A stretch of DNA of 64,000 bases, from positions 744,001-808,000 of the forward strand of contig OZ037888.1 in assembly GCA_964035575.1 (NCBI GenBank). Direction: 5' to 3'. Positions 40,701 to 52,207 of this stretch are shown piece after piece (within the stretch, counting starts at the first letter, position 1; the number at the start of each line of letters is the position of its first letter). The stretch comes from Rhynchopus sp. YZ270_cl-10. Lineage: Eukaryota > Euglenozoa > Diplonemea > Diplonemida > Diplonemidae. Both the position numbers and the translations under genes were made by a program. The notes below the pieces were generated by a model, which worked only from the letters and a program-made list of their open reading frames with translations, made no database searches and was not told the DNA's origin.

Positions 40701-43700
40701 AACCTGCCAGAGGACAAACGGGCACGGCGGAAGAAGATGAGAGAGGCATGGCTGTGTGGACTGGCAAAGCCATCTGCTACGGTATGTTGAAAGGGACCAC
40801 GAATACGTCTGAATTTAACAAAAAAAAATATACCGCCATGGACAGCCATCCTTCTTTTCAAAAAGAAATGGCCTGTCTATCATTTCCCCCCCTCTTTTGG
40901 TCCACCGTCTTCATCTTCTCACCGTCGGTTTCCCACAACACCAAAACCCTCTCCACACAGACCCCACCCCTCTTCGTTGGCGACGAAGAAGAGGCACTTG
41001 ACGCCTTCAAAGGCGGGCGCGCTCTAGCAGCAGTATGCTTCCCCCCTCCTCCTCCTCTCCTCCCCCTCTCCTCTCTTCCCACCCTACCTCTCTCTCCTTT
41101 GCTTTCAATTTTTCTTTTTTCTTTTCAAAGAAAAACGATAGTGAATAAGCTGCCTTTTTACTAATTCCCAAAACATACGATTTTTTTTTTAAATGACCAA
41201 GTACGAGCTTAGATTCATCTCATGAACTGTTCTTTTCTTTTCTTCTTTAGACTTGCCCCTTTTCAAGATTGGATAAAAACCCATTTTCACGAACTGTTCT
41301 TTTCCTCTTTCAGGGCTCCTTCTTAGGAAAGGCGCTGGACGATGCGAAGCGCTCTGCCGCACAAGGCCAGAAATCTGCCATCGTAACTGATGGAGCAACC
41401 CTGAGTGTGATCATCCCACCCGGCCCTGAAGGCATAGACGAGCAGGAGGCGATCGACTCGGTCGAGAAGCTGTGGTCAGACTTCATCGAGCTGGCACGCA
41501 TTGTCAACTCAGGGGTGTTGTGCAGGCTGACACCAGAACAGAAGGTATGTTGGCGTCTCATCACTGTTGGGTTTACAATTTTTCTCTTATTTTTTTCGAT
41601 GTTTGGCCAAACCCCATTGGGAAGGCGGCAGTGTTTTCCCAGGAGGTTCAATAAGCTGCGGAAGAATAGGTTTTTGCACCCCGCCGGTGTTCAGTGCAGC
41701 ATTTTGCATGGTTCAACTATCCTGCCTTTTCTGTGATACCATCCATATAGTTGGCAAAAAAAGACGACAAATTACCCAAAAATTTGCCTTATTTGAAGTT
41801 TATTTTTTATTCTTATTCCTACGAAGCTTGCTTTAAAGGAGAAATAGTATTACCGGGTACGGTCGCCAAATCATCCCTCAAACAGGAGGATTTGTGCAAT
41901 CAACGAAAACAACTTTACTTACCTACCCCGATCCTACTATTTTTTTTGTTTTTCAGGGCTGCATTGTGCGTGCGTTCCAAGAAAAGACGGGAGAAACCGC
42001 ACTTGCGATCGGCGACGGAAGCAACGACGTGCCGATGATCAACGAGAGCTTCGTGGGCATTGGCATCATGGGTCTCGAAGGGTCGCAGGCGGTCCTTGCC
42101 TCAGACTACGCCATCCCAAGGTTCAGGCATTTGAAACGACTCATGATGGTGTGTGCCCCACCCGCCCCTTCTTCCTCCCCCTTTGCCTCGACGCAATGAG
42201 AGGCTTGCCATTGAGTTTGCTTTAGGACGGTCTTTTGTTTTCGTAACGCCAAACTCTTTTAACCTTTTGCTTGATTACCGAATCAACTGCGAAGGGAAAG
42301 ATCGTGCGAGTTTTGATCTCGTCTCTGAAATTAGTTTTAGATGAAAATCGAGATCTGAACCGCTACGATAATTTGAGAAATCCAGAAAGCTTCAGAGATG
42401 AAATTCCCAGGGTGGGGTGCGAAAACCAAATTACATAGCTGATAAAATAATCTGATAAAATGATCACATCCAACCCTTTCGACTCCTGCGCATGTACACC
42501 TACGTGACAGTACCTCACCGGTGCCGATGTTTTTTGGAAACAAAACATAGAACTGTGGGTCTTAGCGTCCCTGATCCGTTTGAGCGCAGTGTGGGGGGCA
42601 TCATTTCTGCACCTGAGGAGGACGTACGACAGTACACAAAGGAACTGGAAGTGTTGACGTGAGATGAGGACAGCGTGGCGGGGCACAAGACCACCTCATC
42701 GAGGGGAGGGGAGCAGATCGGGTCCTTCCGGCCAGAGTGCTCCTTCAGCGATGCGAGACCCTTGAGGGTTTCAGACACAACAGCATTCCGCAGGTTGCAG
42801 TCACTACCCTACCCAACCGGAGTACCTTCTGGAGCGCACTGATGTTCGTCTCAGCGTACGCTTTGGATTGCGTATTATAAAAAGTACAATGGCCTTCGGG
42901 CGACATTGAGTACATATCCTGCACTAGCAGGTGATTGTCGACACAAAAAAACAAAAAACAAAAAAAAAAAAATTCAAAAAAAAAAAAACAAACAAACAGG
43001 TGCACGGCCGCTTCTCACTGTACCGCAACTCGATGTGCATCATGTTCTCGTTCTACAAGAACCTTGCAGTCTCGCTCCTCCAGATCTACTACTCCTTCTT
43101 CTGCGGCTTCAGCGGGCAGACGCTGTTCGACTCGTGGCTGCTTGCGTTTCAGAACTTTCTGTTCACGTCGCTGCCACCAATGTTTGTGGGGATGTTTGAG
43201 AAGGACGTCGACGAGAGCATGGCCGAGAACAAGCCGTTGCTGTACGCCGAGCTGCGGGAGGGGGTCTACTTCGATAAGAAGGCGATTGCGATGTGGTTTG
43301 GAGGTGCTGTGTGGCATTCGTTGCTGCTCTTTGGGTTCACCTACAAGCTGCAGGAGAACGACGACTTTGGCGGCAAGAACGGCCGCACATCGAACATCCT
43401 GCAGCACGGTGCCCTCATCCTCACTTGCCAGATCTGCACGGTCCTTGCGAAGCTCGCGGTCCACATCCGCTGCTGGACGTGGATTCAGGTGCTTGCAATC
43501 TTCCTGTCGCTCTTCCTCTTCGTCCTCTTCATCATCATCTACAGCAGCCTCCCCCTCGTCTTCGGCGACGCCTCCTTCAACGGCAGTGGCTTCTACCTCA
43601 TGAACGACCCAAAGTACTGGCTCTGGGTGCTCTTCTTCGTTGTAGGGGTGGTAGGGACAGTTGACCTGCCTCTGTTATAGTATGGCAATGTTTGTTTTTT

Positions 43701-43969
43701 TTAAAATCAAAGCGGACACATCAAGGTGTAAGTGTCCTCAAAATGTAGGGACGGTGCCTCGTTCATGAGAGGGCTATTTCACGTCATATATTTTGTCATG
43801 GGGGTTTTGTACTCTGATTGCTATCTGGATCAATCTCTTTTTTTACAGTTTGCAAAAACAATACATGCCGAGTCGGCGTGACATCGCACAAAGAATGTCT
43901 GTCAGGAACCAATCCCTGCTGGATCATCAGTCGAAACGGCCCAGGCGTGTCTCGTCCATAGCGTCATGA
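37782..43969 (+). CDS. P4-type ATPase (phospholipid flippase), nine exons
   Basis: Exons: 37782-38868, 38993-39083, 39319-40435, 40674-40781, 40961-41032, 41314-41544, 41957-42148, 43000-43679 and 43849-43969. All join in phase to 1232 residues. The ATG is at 37782. Family marks are [23 protein letters not shown] (start of TM1), [13 protein letters not shown] (actuator DGET), [11 protein letters not shown] (P4-specific TM4), [12 protein letters not shown] with the phosphorylated Asp (about 414), [13 protein letters not shown] and [11 protein letters not shown]. The last exon supplies the C-terminus [14 protein letters not shown], typical of the family. P4-ATPases move aminophospholipids to the cytosolic leaflet, usually with a CDC50 subunit. 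Introns are 125-851 bases; introns 5 and 7 contain family A and C repeats. Intron 1 and 8 donors are GTATTG and GTATGG, intron 7 GTGTGT. Confidence 0.9.
41191..41228 (+). repeat. Family A hairpin, copy 6 (intronic)
   Basis: In intron 5 of the flippase gene: ATGACCAAGT, short loop ACGA, GCTTAG, TTCATCT. AAGT pairs with GCTT; the outer ATGA pairs with TCAT. Confidence 0.75.
42490..42860. other. Coding-like insert inside flippase intron 7
   Basis: Intron 7 (42149-42999) is the longest of the gene and its middle is GC-rich, unlike other introns. On the + strand one frame reads [20 protein letters not shown], followed by [16 protein letters not shown] and a stop. On the - strand an 87-codon frame reads [20 protein letters not shown]... 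Only one can be real, and neither is recognised. It may be a captured gene fragment or part of a mobile element. Confidence 0.35.
42883..42955 (+). repeat. Family C structured repeat, copy 9 (intronic, closest to consensus)
   Basis: In flippase intron 7, 45 bases before exon 8. CGACA/TGTCG outer helix, CCTGC-ACTA-GCAGG inner hairpin, A-rich end. Nearly identical to the intronic copy at 61600. Confidence 0.9.
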
Positions 43970-44690
43970 TGAAGGGAGTTGATGTCCATTCAAAAGATGG
44001 TTAGTTTTGCGAGAAGAACTGTGTGTTGGGTTGGGGGATGGCGGTGGGAGCTTGGGAGGCGGGAAACCTAGCTTTTAAAAAAAAAAAATTTATTACTCCG
44101 TGGAAAGACAGATATCCGTGATATTCTGTGGTGCCGGTTCTCTCCTTTTGGGGGTGGCTTGGCAATGGAGACACCTAATCTTTTCACACTGTGTGGGGGA
44201 AGCCATCCCAGCACCTTTTTTTTTTCACCCTCAGGTACACCTTCATAGAGTTTCAGGAGGTGCCACAAAACGGGCCCCCGGATGCAATTTAACGTCCAGC
44301 CCAAGATTTGGTGATGGTGGGGGTCTTTTTTCTTTTTTTTTTTTCCTTTTTTTTCTTTTTTGGGGGGGCCGGTTTGAACGAATATGCCCACACACACATA
44401 CACACAAAAAACGCCCCTCCCAAATACTGTGTATTGTCAATAGAAAAAAAGAAAATGAAATGAATTTTTTTGTGTTATTTTTTATACATTAGAGTACAAT
44501 ACCCTGGACTATTCAGTCCCCTTCCTTTTTTTTTTTTGAAGGCGAACCACGAGAAGAAGCAGCGAAAGAAGCTTAGATCATCTGACCAGCTTCGCACGGT
44601 GGCCTGTCGGACCCTTTGTGGGGTACCCCGAGAGGCCACTATGTAGATCTACTTTTGTTATTTATTTTTTAAATCTGAAGCAAGAAACAC
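43970..44690. other. Spacer 3' of the flippase gene
   Basis: No gene seen. Poly-A/T runs and a degraded family A-like fragment (AAGAAGCTTAGATCATCTGA near 44565). Confidence 0.4.
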
Positions 44691-44697
44691 CCCCAAC

Positions 44698-44765
44698 AAC
44701 TCCGGGGTTCGATAATCGAGTCGGCAGTGCCTGCGTCCCAGAGGCGTTTTGCACTATCAGCCTCA
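44698..44765 (+). repeat. Family B structured repeat, copy 3
   Basis: CTCCGGGGTTCGATAATCGAG, then AGTGC...GCACT enclosing CCTGCGTCCCAGAGGCG. Directly followed by family A copy 7. Confidence 0.85.
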
Positions 44766-44773
44766 CTTTTTAC

Positions 44774-44820
44774 AAGGATGACTAAGCACGAGAGGCTTAG
44801 GATCATCTTATAAACTTTTC
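44774..44820 (+). repeat. Family A hairpin, copy 7
   Basis: GATGA pairs perfectly with TCATC where copy 4 has a G-T pair; CTAAGC/GCTTAG, loop ACGAGAG, ATAAACTTTTC tail. Confidence 0.85.
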
Positions 44821-45199
44821 TTTTACCTCGTTATGAAAAGAATGCCACAATGCGGAGGAGTGAGCAGGGGACGGGCCAATTTTCCCTGGAGTTTGTGGCT
44901 GGTTTTGGGGACGAGGCTTTTTTTTTTCCCCCCGTTGTTTTTTCCACGAGAGGGATTGACTCAAAACTACCACACAGGGTACAATGCATGAGAACATTTT
45001 CTTTCTAGAGATATGTTCATATCAAAAAGCATAATTGGAGAGGGGGAAAAAAAGCAGGGCATTGCGTAAAAATGAAAAATAAAAACCTTTTTCAACCCAA
45101 GAATATTATTGCACGGTATTTTAACCCCTCCCACAATTTTTGATTTTTTATTTTCTGTGCTTCACATTGTATTTATCACTCAAATAAGCGTTCCCTATT

Positions 45200-45235
45200 G
45201 GTGACTAAGCATGAGGGTCTCAGTTTCATTTTTAC
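45200..45235 (+). repeat. Family A hairpin, copy 8 (degenerate)
   Basis: GGTGACTAAGCATGAGGGTC, then TCAGTTTCATTTTT; the right inner stem has decayed. Confidence 0.65.
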
Positions 45236-45280
45236 CTGATGCGTTTTAGCACGTTTCAACTACTTTTTATTTAAAGTGAT

Positions 45281-45360
45281 CTCTGGGGTTCAATAACCCG
45301 TGGGGAGACAGTGCCTGCATCCGTTGAACGGAGGCGTTTGCACTTTCGACGTCTCTCTTT
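45281..45360 (+). repeat. Family B structured repeat, copy 4
   Basis: CTCTGGGGTTCAATAACCCG, GGGGAG, then AGTGC...GCACT enclosing GCCT/AGGC and CCG/CGG stems. Abuts family A copy 9. Confidence 0.85.
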
Positions 45361-45410
45361 AAGTGACTAAGCACGCGAGGCTTAGGGACATCTTATAAAC
45401 CTTTCTTTTT
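45361..45410 (+). repeat. Family A hairpin, copy 9
   Basis: GTGACTAAGC, loop ACGCGAG, GCTTAGGG, ACATCTTATAAACC and a T-rich tail. Confidence 0.85.
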
Positions 45411-45797
45411 TTCTCTTCTTTGTGTGTTTCCGCGAGGATCACACCCTTACCAGCGTTCTCTTGTTGTGCACAGGTATTTTATTTTTTGACAGATGCATCC
45501 AGGGAAGAGCTCGGTTGTTTTTGCAAAGTTTTATTTATATATTTTTTTGCTCACGTGTGGCAAAAAAACTCAAAGGGTCTGTTTTTTTTTTGTTTTTTTT
45601 TTAAATGGTGTTGACTTCTGTCAACACTAGCGTGCGTTTGAAGTCCAGCATGCGCAAAAAAAAAAGGTGAAAAATGCGGACCCTGCCTCCCTCCCTCTCC
45701 TCATCCTCCTCCTCCCCTGCCCCTTTCCTCTCTCTTTCGCGAGGAGCATGAGATTATGTTTTTTCTTTTTTTTTTTTTATTTGTTAAAAATGAGTGT

Positions 45798-45898
45798 GCT
45801 CTCTAGGGTTCGATAACCCTCGGAGAAGCAGACGGTCCTGCCGCGGATGTACGGCGAGATGGTTGGTGCTTTCGACTTCTCTCTCTTTTTTTTTTTTT
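45798..45898 (+). repeat. Family B structured repeat, copy 5
   Basis: CTCTCTAGGGTTCGATAACCCT: the closing pair is A-T where other copies have G-C. A second stem CCGCGG/CGGCG and GTGCTTTCGACTTC follow, ending in about 14 T. Confidence 0.8.
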
Positions 45899-45924
45899 AT
45901 GGGGTAAAGTAGGGCTTACGATAG

Positions 45925-46990
45925 CCCCCCCCCCATTAGGGGGGTCAGTGGTGTATAAATCCCTGTACAAATACTGTCACAAACCCATTTTTTTTGAAAT
46001 TTAGGTGAAGAAATCCACCAAAAAGGTCGTACCTGGCCGCAAATCGCCCTGGGGATCACCCAAATATCCCATTAAACCACCTGACGACCTCTACAGAGAC
46101 TTTCCTGATTAAAAAAAATCGGTTTTTTGTGAAAAAAAGGCCAAAAATGCGTAACGCTCGCGTAACGCTATTGGGTCAATTTTCAACACTTTTCAAAAAA
46201 AATATTTGAGGAGACATTAGGCCTTCTAAACACCCGAAAACCACCTCGGTCCACATCCGGTGGGGTCCCAGGGTGGAAATGTATGGTTTTTGCAGCTTTT
46301 AGGGGTCCTGTGTGGGCCCCAGATGTATTCTGTAGTGTCTGAAACACTTAAAAAAGCAGTACTGCCCTCACTTCTTAGCATGTTTACACACATAAAAACC
46401 CCAAAAAAAAATTGTCCACAGGTTCACATAAGTCCCCAAAACCACTCGAAAGTGATTGCCGGACCCCACTGGGGGTGGAAAAAATTGTTTTCAGATGGTT
46501 TTGCCCATTTTGGTGACCTCTGGCTCGAAACCTCTCCGATGTCACACTTCTGTCACACTTCTTCCTCCCGGCTAAAATGTGGTTTTTGTGTATAAAAAAA
46601 ATTCAAAATTTTCAGCAAAGACATGAAAAAAACTGGACTTTTGGCTCCAAAACCCCACGGAAATCACTCCGTGCACACATATGACTGGGAAAAACCACTT
46701 TTCCTCTTGTTTTGGGCTATTTCAAAATTTTGAATTTTTTGATAAATCGCCTTGTATCAAATCCCCTCTGAAAAGGGGGAATTTGGGTGAAAACGCGACA
46801 AAAAGTGTCGAAAAATCGAGAAAAAAAGTGCCAAAAAGTGCCAAAAAGGCACCAAAACGTAAGAAATAGTCCCACAAATGTGTTTTCTGGGGTGGTTTTG
46901 TGTTTTCGGATATTTTTTTTACACTTTTTCATGATTTTTTGGGGGGTGTGACAGAAAAAAGGGTCTCACTGCTCCCCCTACCCCCCCCCC
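45925..46990. mobile_element. Non-coding G/C-run-bounded element (R2 copy 2)
   Basis: Bounded by CCCCCCCCCCCATTAGGGGGG (left) and CCCTACCCCCCCCCCCC (right). Bases 45976-46323 repeat 17859-18206 in the same orientation. The 3' part has GAAAAAAAGTGCCAAAAAG-type runs as in 19250-19400. No gene. Confidence 0.55.
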
Positions 46991-47066
46991 CCATCCTATA
47001 GCCTCCACCAAGAAGGTTTTGTGTGAAGGCGATCTTTTTTTATCGATACATTCAAAAGAACATACC

Positions 47067-47162
47067 ACCTGATTTTTACCCCGCGAAAAGGCGCGTCAAG
47101 GCGCGTATAGGGAACCTGTACGGACCTATACGCGCCTATACGCGGGGTAAAAATCAGGTGGA
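47067..47162. repeat. 95-base hairpin palindrome
   Basis: CACCTGATTTTTACCCCGCG at the left pairs with CGCGGGGTAAAAATCAGGTG at the right. Inside, GGCGCGTATAGG and CCTATACGCGCC also pair, around ACCTGTACGG. A very small foldback element. Confidence 0.8.
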
Positions 47163-47673
47163 CATAAAAAAAGCAAAAACAAAAAACAAAAAACAAAAAA
47201 ACACTAGACTGAGAGACGGGGGTGGAGCCAGCGCTCCCTACCTACCTCCTCTCGAATTCCCACCCTCCAAAACACCCTATTATTCCCTACCCCATCCGAT
47301 CTCCCACAGACAAGAAGAAAAAAAAAAAAGTTCAATTTTGCTCTGTATCCAGACACAAAGAAAGAACCCGAAATACATGAGTTAATAAAAAAAAACATAA
47401 AGTAAAGCAAATAATATCGAACAAACAAAAAACCTCCAAACAAAAAAAACACACAAAAAAAAAAGACAAAAAAAATACAAAACACAAAAAAAAGGTCATA
47501 TTTCCTCCCCCCTTCACATTATTTCAGAAGACTTTTTTTTTGAACGACTTCCGCGGTAACGTTCTTCTTCTGTCTTCCCTTACCTTTCCTTACCTCACCT
47601 CACCTCACCTCACCGTGGCGTGCATATCGCAAAACACACAATTTCTTTCAATGACGCAAATAAACTACTTCTC
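47163..47673. other. Low-complexity spacer
   Basis: AAAAACAAAAAAC runs (47165-47205, 47380-47500) and a CTCAC array (47590-47613). No gene seen. Confidence 0.5.
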
Positions 47674-47849
47674 TACACCACGCTGGATGATAGGGTGATT
47701 TGGTAGGTTTACATGATAGGTCACGTGTTAGAATTTTATCATGTGAACTAGTAAATCCCATCATGTGAACCATCATGTGAACCGGGAAATCTAACAAGTG
47801 AACTATCATGTGACCCTATCATGTTACCCCTATCATCCAGCGTGGTGTA
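47674..47849. mobile_element. 176-base MITE-like element
   Basis: Terminal inverted repeats TACACCACGCTGGATGATAG and its complement end at 47674 and 47849, flanking several ATCATGTGAAC direct units. Non-autonomous; no coding sequence. Confidence 0.75.
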
Positions 47850-48059
47850 CAAACCCTCCCACCACCACCACCACCCCCCCTGCAGGCCTCAAACACACAC
47901 AACACACACACACACAACACTTCACACAACAAACCACCCACATGGACTCAATTTGAACTCTCTCTGCTTTCTCTCTCTCTCCCCCTCTCCCCCCTTTTTG
48001 TTATACCAACTCTTTTTCATTTGCCTTATTCCGTTTATTCCGCATTCTCTCGTTGAGAG

Positions 48060-51000
48060 ATGGGTCAGGGGTGTTGCAAGGCAGATAATGTGTCAAACAA
48101 TCCGAAGGAGGCTTATAAGGTGCCAGAGAATGAGCGGGGTGGGGATGGGAAGGATGTGCGACCGGGACGACCTTCGGAAGCGTTTGAGAGCAAGCCGCCA
48201 GCGCAGGGGGAGGCTTCGATGTTGCCTGCTGTGAGCAAGGAGGCCCCGCCAGAGGTAGGGACAGTGCCCCCTCCACTGCCGCCACCACCTCCGCCGCCGT
48301 TGCCGCCTGTGGAGGCTGCGCCGTTGCCGTTGTCGATAAGCGAGACGGAGAGGCAGAAGGAGGCAACACCAAGCACCTCAGCATCCGCATCGCTCCCGAC
48401 GGCGTCGCCGTCGCAGAGCAAGACAGGGTCCGTCCCGCCATCTGATACTTCGCAGTCATTAACGTTGTCTCCAGTGTCAAAACGGTCGAGGACAACGTCA
48501 GCGTGCTCCCCAATGCCCACCCCGCCAAGCCTCCCTCCGCCTCCACCAATGAAGTTGAATATGACAAACACAACCAACGCGACGAACGCATCCTGTGTAA
48601 CGCCTCCGGCAGATGATAGAATTAATGTGAAGCTGGCAGAGGAGAACCAAGCAGCGTTTGCGAGGAGTTTGACTCCACCGACGTTGACCCCACCGCTGCG
48701 TTCTACAAAGTTTTCAAAGCAGGTGAACGATGTTACCGATGAATCCGGTCGCAGGCGAGTAAACGATTATGATGTTCTGAAACACCTCGGGTCAGGGCGA
48801 TATGGAGAAGTGTTCTTGGTTGAAAACAAAGAGAAGGAGATGTACGCCATGAAGGAGGTTTCCAAGAAGGTCTTCACCAACCAAAAATCGGATCTCTCGA
48901 AGGAGGTTCTGGTCCTCACCAAAATCGACCACCCGAATGTTGTCAAGCTCATTGAGGTCTTGGACGACGAATCGCTGACACAACAGTTCTTGATCTTGGA
49001 GTATGTGGATGGGGGCCCGATCATGACCTTGGATTGCACCGGGAAGTCCAAAGAGGAGCCGTTTACTGAACAGGTTACGAGAGCATATTTTCAGCAGATT
49101 GTAGAAGGGCTGTGTTATCTGCATGATTTGAATATCATTCATCGTGACATCAAACCAGAAAATATTCTCATCACCGCAGACCGCCAGGTAGTAAAACTCG
49201 CTGACTTTGGCGTTTCCCGCGCAATGAAAAGCGAGGACGACGGCTCCCGCGATACTGGTGGAACACCCCTCTTTCTTTCCCCCGAAACCTGCCGCGGCGA
49301 TTTTTCCTCTGGGAAATCCAATGACATTTGGGCGCTTGGTGTTACCCTCTACATCTTCATGTTTGGCATGGCACCTTTCCTCGCACCAAACGAGATCATA
49401 TTATACCAACGCATCCAGACAGGCAAAATCGCCTACCCTTCTACACCTAAGTACTCCAGAGAACTCTTATCCTTCATAAAACGCCTTCTTGAAAGGAACG
49501 TCCTCATGCGAATCACGCTGAATGAGGTGCGGAACCACTCATGGAATCGAGGGTCTACGGCACCAGTTCCTGATGTAGATAAATCATTTCAATCTATAAC
49601 GGATGAAGCGAATGATGAAGAAAAAAGAAAACGTGCCCTTACCCCATTCGAAATGACAGATTCCCGCACCAAACCTGGGGCAGAGAATACGGTGAACATT
49701 CTTATCGTGGAAGACGTCTTTTTGGTACGCAAGCTAACAGAACGGATGTTCCGCTCTATTCTTGACCCTGAAGCAACAATCAACATTGTGATGGCAACTG
49801 ACGGAGCCGATGCGATCACCGCATGCAAAACCGATCGCTTCCATCTGGTCCTCATGGACGTCCACATGTCTCGCGTCTCAGGAGTTTCCGCGACCTGCCA
49901 AATCGCTGAATACGAAACCTCAAAAAGCCTTGCCCCAACCAACATTGTCGGGTTAACCGCGGATCCTCATGAAGATTTGGACAGAGTGTGTCTCCAAGCA
50001 GGGATGCACCAGGTCATTCAAAAACCCCTCCAACCAACGGTTCTCCGAGAGATCTGCCAACAGTTTGGATTGCCGCTCAATTCTGCGGAAACAAAGTTTG
50101 ATGTCTCCGATTTTAAGAAAGGTGAGGTCCGTGGAGGAGGACAGAACAACGCCTATCTGAAGTCCTTTCAAGAACATATCGAAGGCGGGAAGGATGATAA
50201 GGTCAGCACCCCGCAGAAGTCCTTCTCCTCGCAGCCCTCCTCACACCACTCCAACGAAGAAAAATCGCAGTCGCAGCTCCTCTCCCCGGTGGACCCGAAG
50301 CTGGGGGATATGTTGCTCACAAGAGAGGGGAGTGTGGCCTCCGAGATGTCGTCATCGATGTGCAGCTTATCCAGCGCCGACACCTCTGACATGCGGAACC
50401 GCTCTTTGCACTGCATGAAACAACACAAAAATATGTACGGAAAAAAGAACTGCGATGACAAATTTATGTTCATCTCCCCGGACGACATGCAGGATGCACT
50501 GTGCTCTGTTATGCAGGGCCTCATTTCCTCCTGCGGTGATTGGTCTATACTCAACCGAATTACACCAGAAGACTGCCTCGAACTTTACGAACTCTGGTCT
50601 GACGAATCAGAAGGCTGGCAATTCGAGCTTGAGGCCATTCACTCTGTGGTCCCTTACGCTGAGTTAAATGAGAAATTCATTGCGTCTGAAGTCTGGGACA
50701 ATATCCTCACTGCCCGCGCCGAACCCGAACCCCCAGTAGAAGATGATTCCAAACCAAAGCTCTCGATCACCGTGTTTTCTCACGAAGAGATGGGAAGTCG
50801 GCGAGGAATGGAGGACACCTGCTCTGTAGTCTTCAACCCTTCTGCTCTTCTCAAAGGGGAAAAATCGGGGGAAACGGAGGTCGCTGTCGGGGTGTTCGAT
50901 GGTCACGGAGGGAAGTACGCGGCAGAGTACTGCAAACAGTACCTCATAGGGAAGCTTGTCCGCAGTTCGCTCTACAATAGCGACCTGGGGGCTGCGATGC

Positions 51001-51999
51001 GGCAGTGCTACTACGATGTGAACAAAGGGTTCTTCAAGAAGGTGGAAGGTGTGGACTGTGATGCGGGGACCACTGCTGTGCTTGCGGTTATCAAAAACCG
51101 CACTCTAACTGTCGCAAACACAGGAGACTGCCGTTTGGTCATAGGCTCTACCAACAGCAAAGGCGAAGTATCCGCAAAGCAAATAACAAACCTCCACGTC
51201 TGCGAATCCAAAGAAGAACGTGAACGGGTAGAGAAGCGAGGAGGATCAGTCATTCACTACATGGGGTCCTGGCGTGTTAATGGTGTATTATTAGTGACAC
51301 GAAGCATCGGGGACATGCCGTGTCGTGACTTTGTAACATGTGAACCGGATATTCACACACATCAAATAAAGAAGAGGGATAAATTTGCGATTCTCGCATC
51401 AGATGGGTTGTGGGATGTGATGACGCCAACAGAAGTGTGTGAAGCAGTGTATTCGGCAAAGGAAGAGCTGGACGCAGCGGCGGAGGGTGAAGGTGGTGAC
51501 AGCGAAGGTGGCGGGGAGCAGTCCTCTAACGAAAAGAAGAGCGACGCTTCGGGTGAAGAGGACGAGGAGGAAGAGGAGATGGATCTGTCCTACGCTGCGA
51601 TCCCAGAGGTATGTGAAGGGCGCCCTTTTTTCAGATGTAAACCACGAAATGGATGTAGGACTGCATCCCCGGTACACCCGGTCATGAGCAAGTTGTATTT
51701 CAAATGAAGTTTTTTTTGGGTCAGAACAAGGGGTTAACTATGTTATCTATGTTGGGGGGATGAAGTGTGCCGTCTGTATGGCCTCTCGTTAGGGTGTGCG
51801 TATTCAACAGCCCCAGATGATTTAGAGGAAACGTTGTCTTAAAAATGCGCGCTGACCATCGATAGGGTGGCTGACTGTTGTCACATTATCAAAAATAAAA
51901 TAAAAATACCCACCACAACAGGCCTTGACAGCAGAAGCCTTGGAACGCGGTTCGTCCGATAACATTACCTGTGCAATTATTTTCTTCAACTGGCAGTAA
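48060..51999 (+). CDS. Acylated Ser/Thr kinase - receiver domain - PP2C phosphatase fusion, two exons
   Basis: Exons 48060-51608 and 51922-51999 give 1208 residues; exon 2 supplies the last PP2C motif (ERGSSDNITCAIIFF). The N-terminus MGQGCCK is a myristoylation plus palmitoylation signal, so membrane attachment is likely. A Pro/Ser-rich linker (10-230) leads to a CaMKK-like kinase (about 236-497: GSGRYGEV, YAMKEV, HRDIKPEN, DFGVSR, GTPLFLSPE). A receiver domain follows (about 544-670: ED pair, phospho-acceptor Asp in LMDVHM, LTAD, Lys in QKPL, all present). An unassigned helical stretch (about 800-890) precedes PP2C (about 900-1208: RRGMED, FDGHGG, DAGTTAV, NTGDCR, SIGDM, ASDGLWD, SSDN, all metal ligands present), with an acidic Glu-rich insert before the last motif. 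The protein appears able to add and remove phosphate and to receive a histidine-kinase signal. The intron holds a family F repeat. Confidence 0.9.
51626..51702 (+). repeat. Family F repeat, copy 2 (intronic)
   Basis: Inside the intron of the kinase-receiver-PP2C gene, right after a T-rich CAG: ATGTAAACCACGAAATGG, ATGTAGGACTGCATCC, then TTGTATTTCAAATG. Confidence 0.8.
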
Positions 52000-52073
52000 A
52001 GGGATGGGGGGAACGGGAGAATGGGTGTTTCTTTATTTTTTTTTTTTGAATCAGGTCTGTTGCGTTTTCTTTT

Positions 52074-52102
52074 AAGGTGACCTGGCTTAGGGTTGTCTAT
52101 CA
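52074..52102 (+). repeat. Family A hairpin, copy 10 (degenerate)
   Basis: AAGGTGACCTGGCTTAGGGT; loop and left inner stem are shortened. Confidence 0.55.
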
Positions 52103-52164
52103 ATTGTTTATTTATTTTGGTATACTTTTTGTTTCAGTTTTTTCTTCTTCTTTTTCATTTTTTT

Positions 52165-52207
52165 AGTGCGTCCGGTTTTCTAGTGGGGTTTGCACTTTCA
52201 ACTTATC
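52165..52207 (+). repeat. Family B repeat, degenerate copy 6
   Basis: TGCGTCCGG...GGGGTTTGCACTTTCAACTT; only the 3' half is recognisable. Confidence 0.55.

Noticed and set aside
51609-51707. Read-through C-terminus of the kinase-receiver-PP2C protein (ending MSKLYFK)
   Set aside because: It would lose the last PP2C motif. Splicing 51608 to 51922 restores GSSDNITC, a required family motif, in phase.
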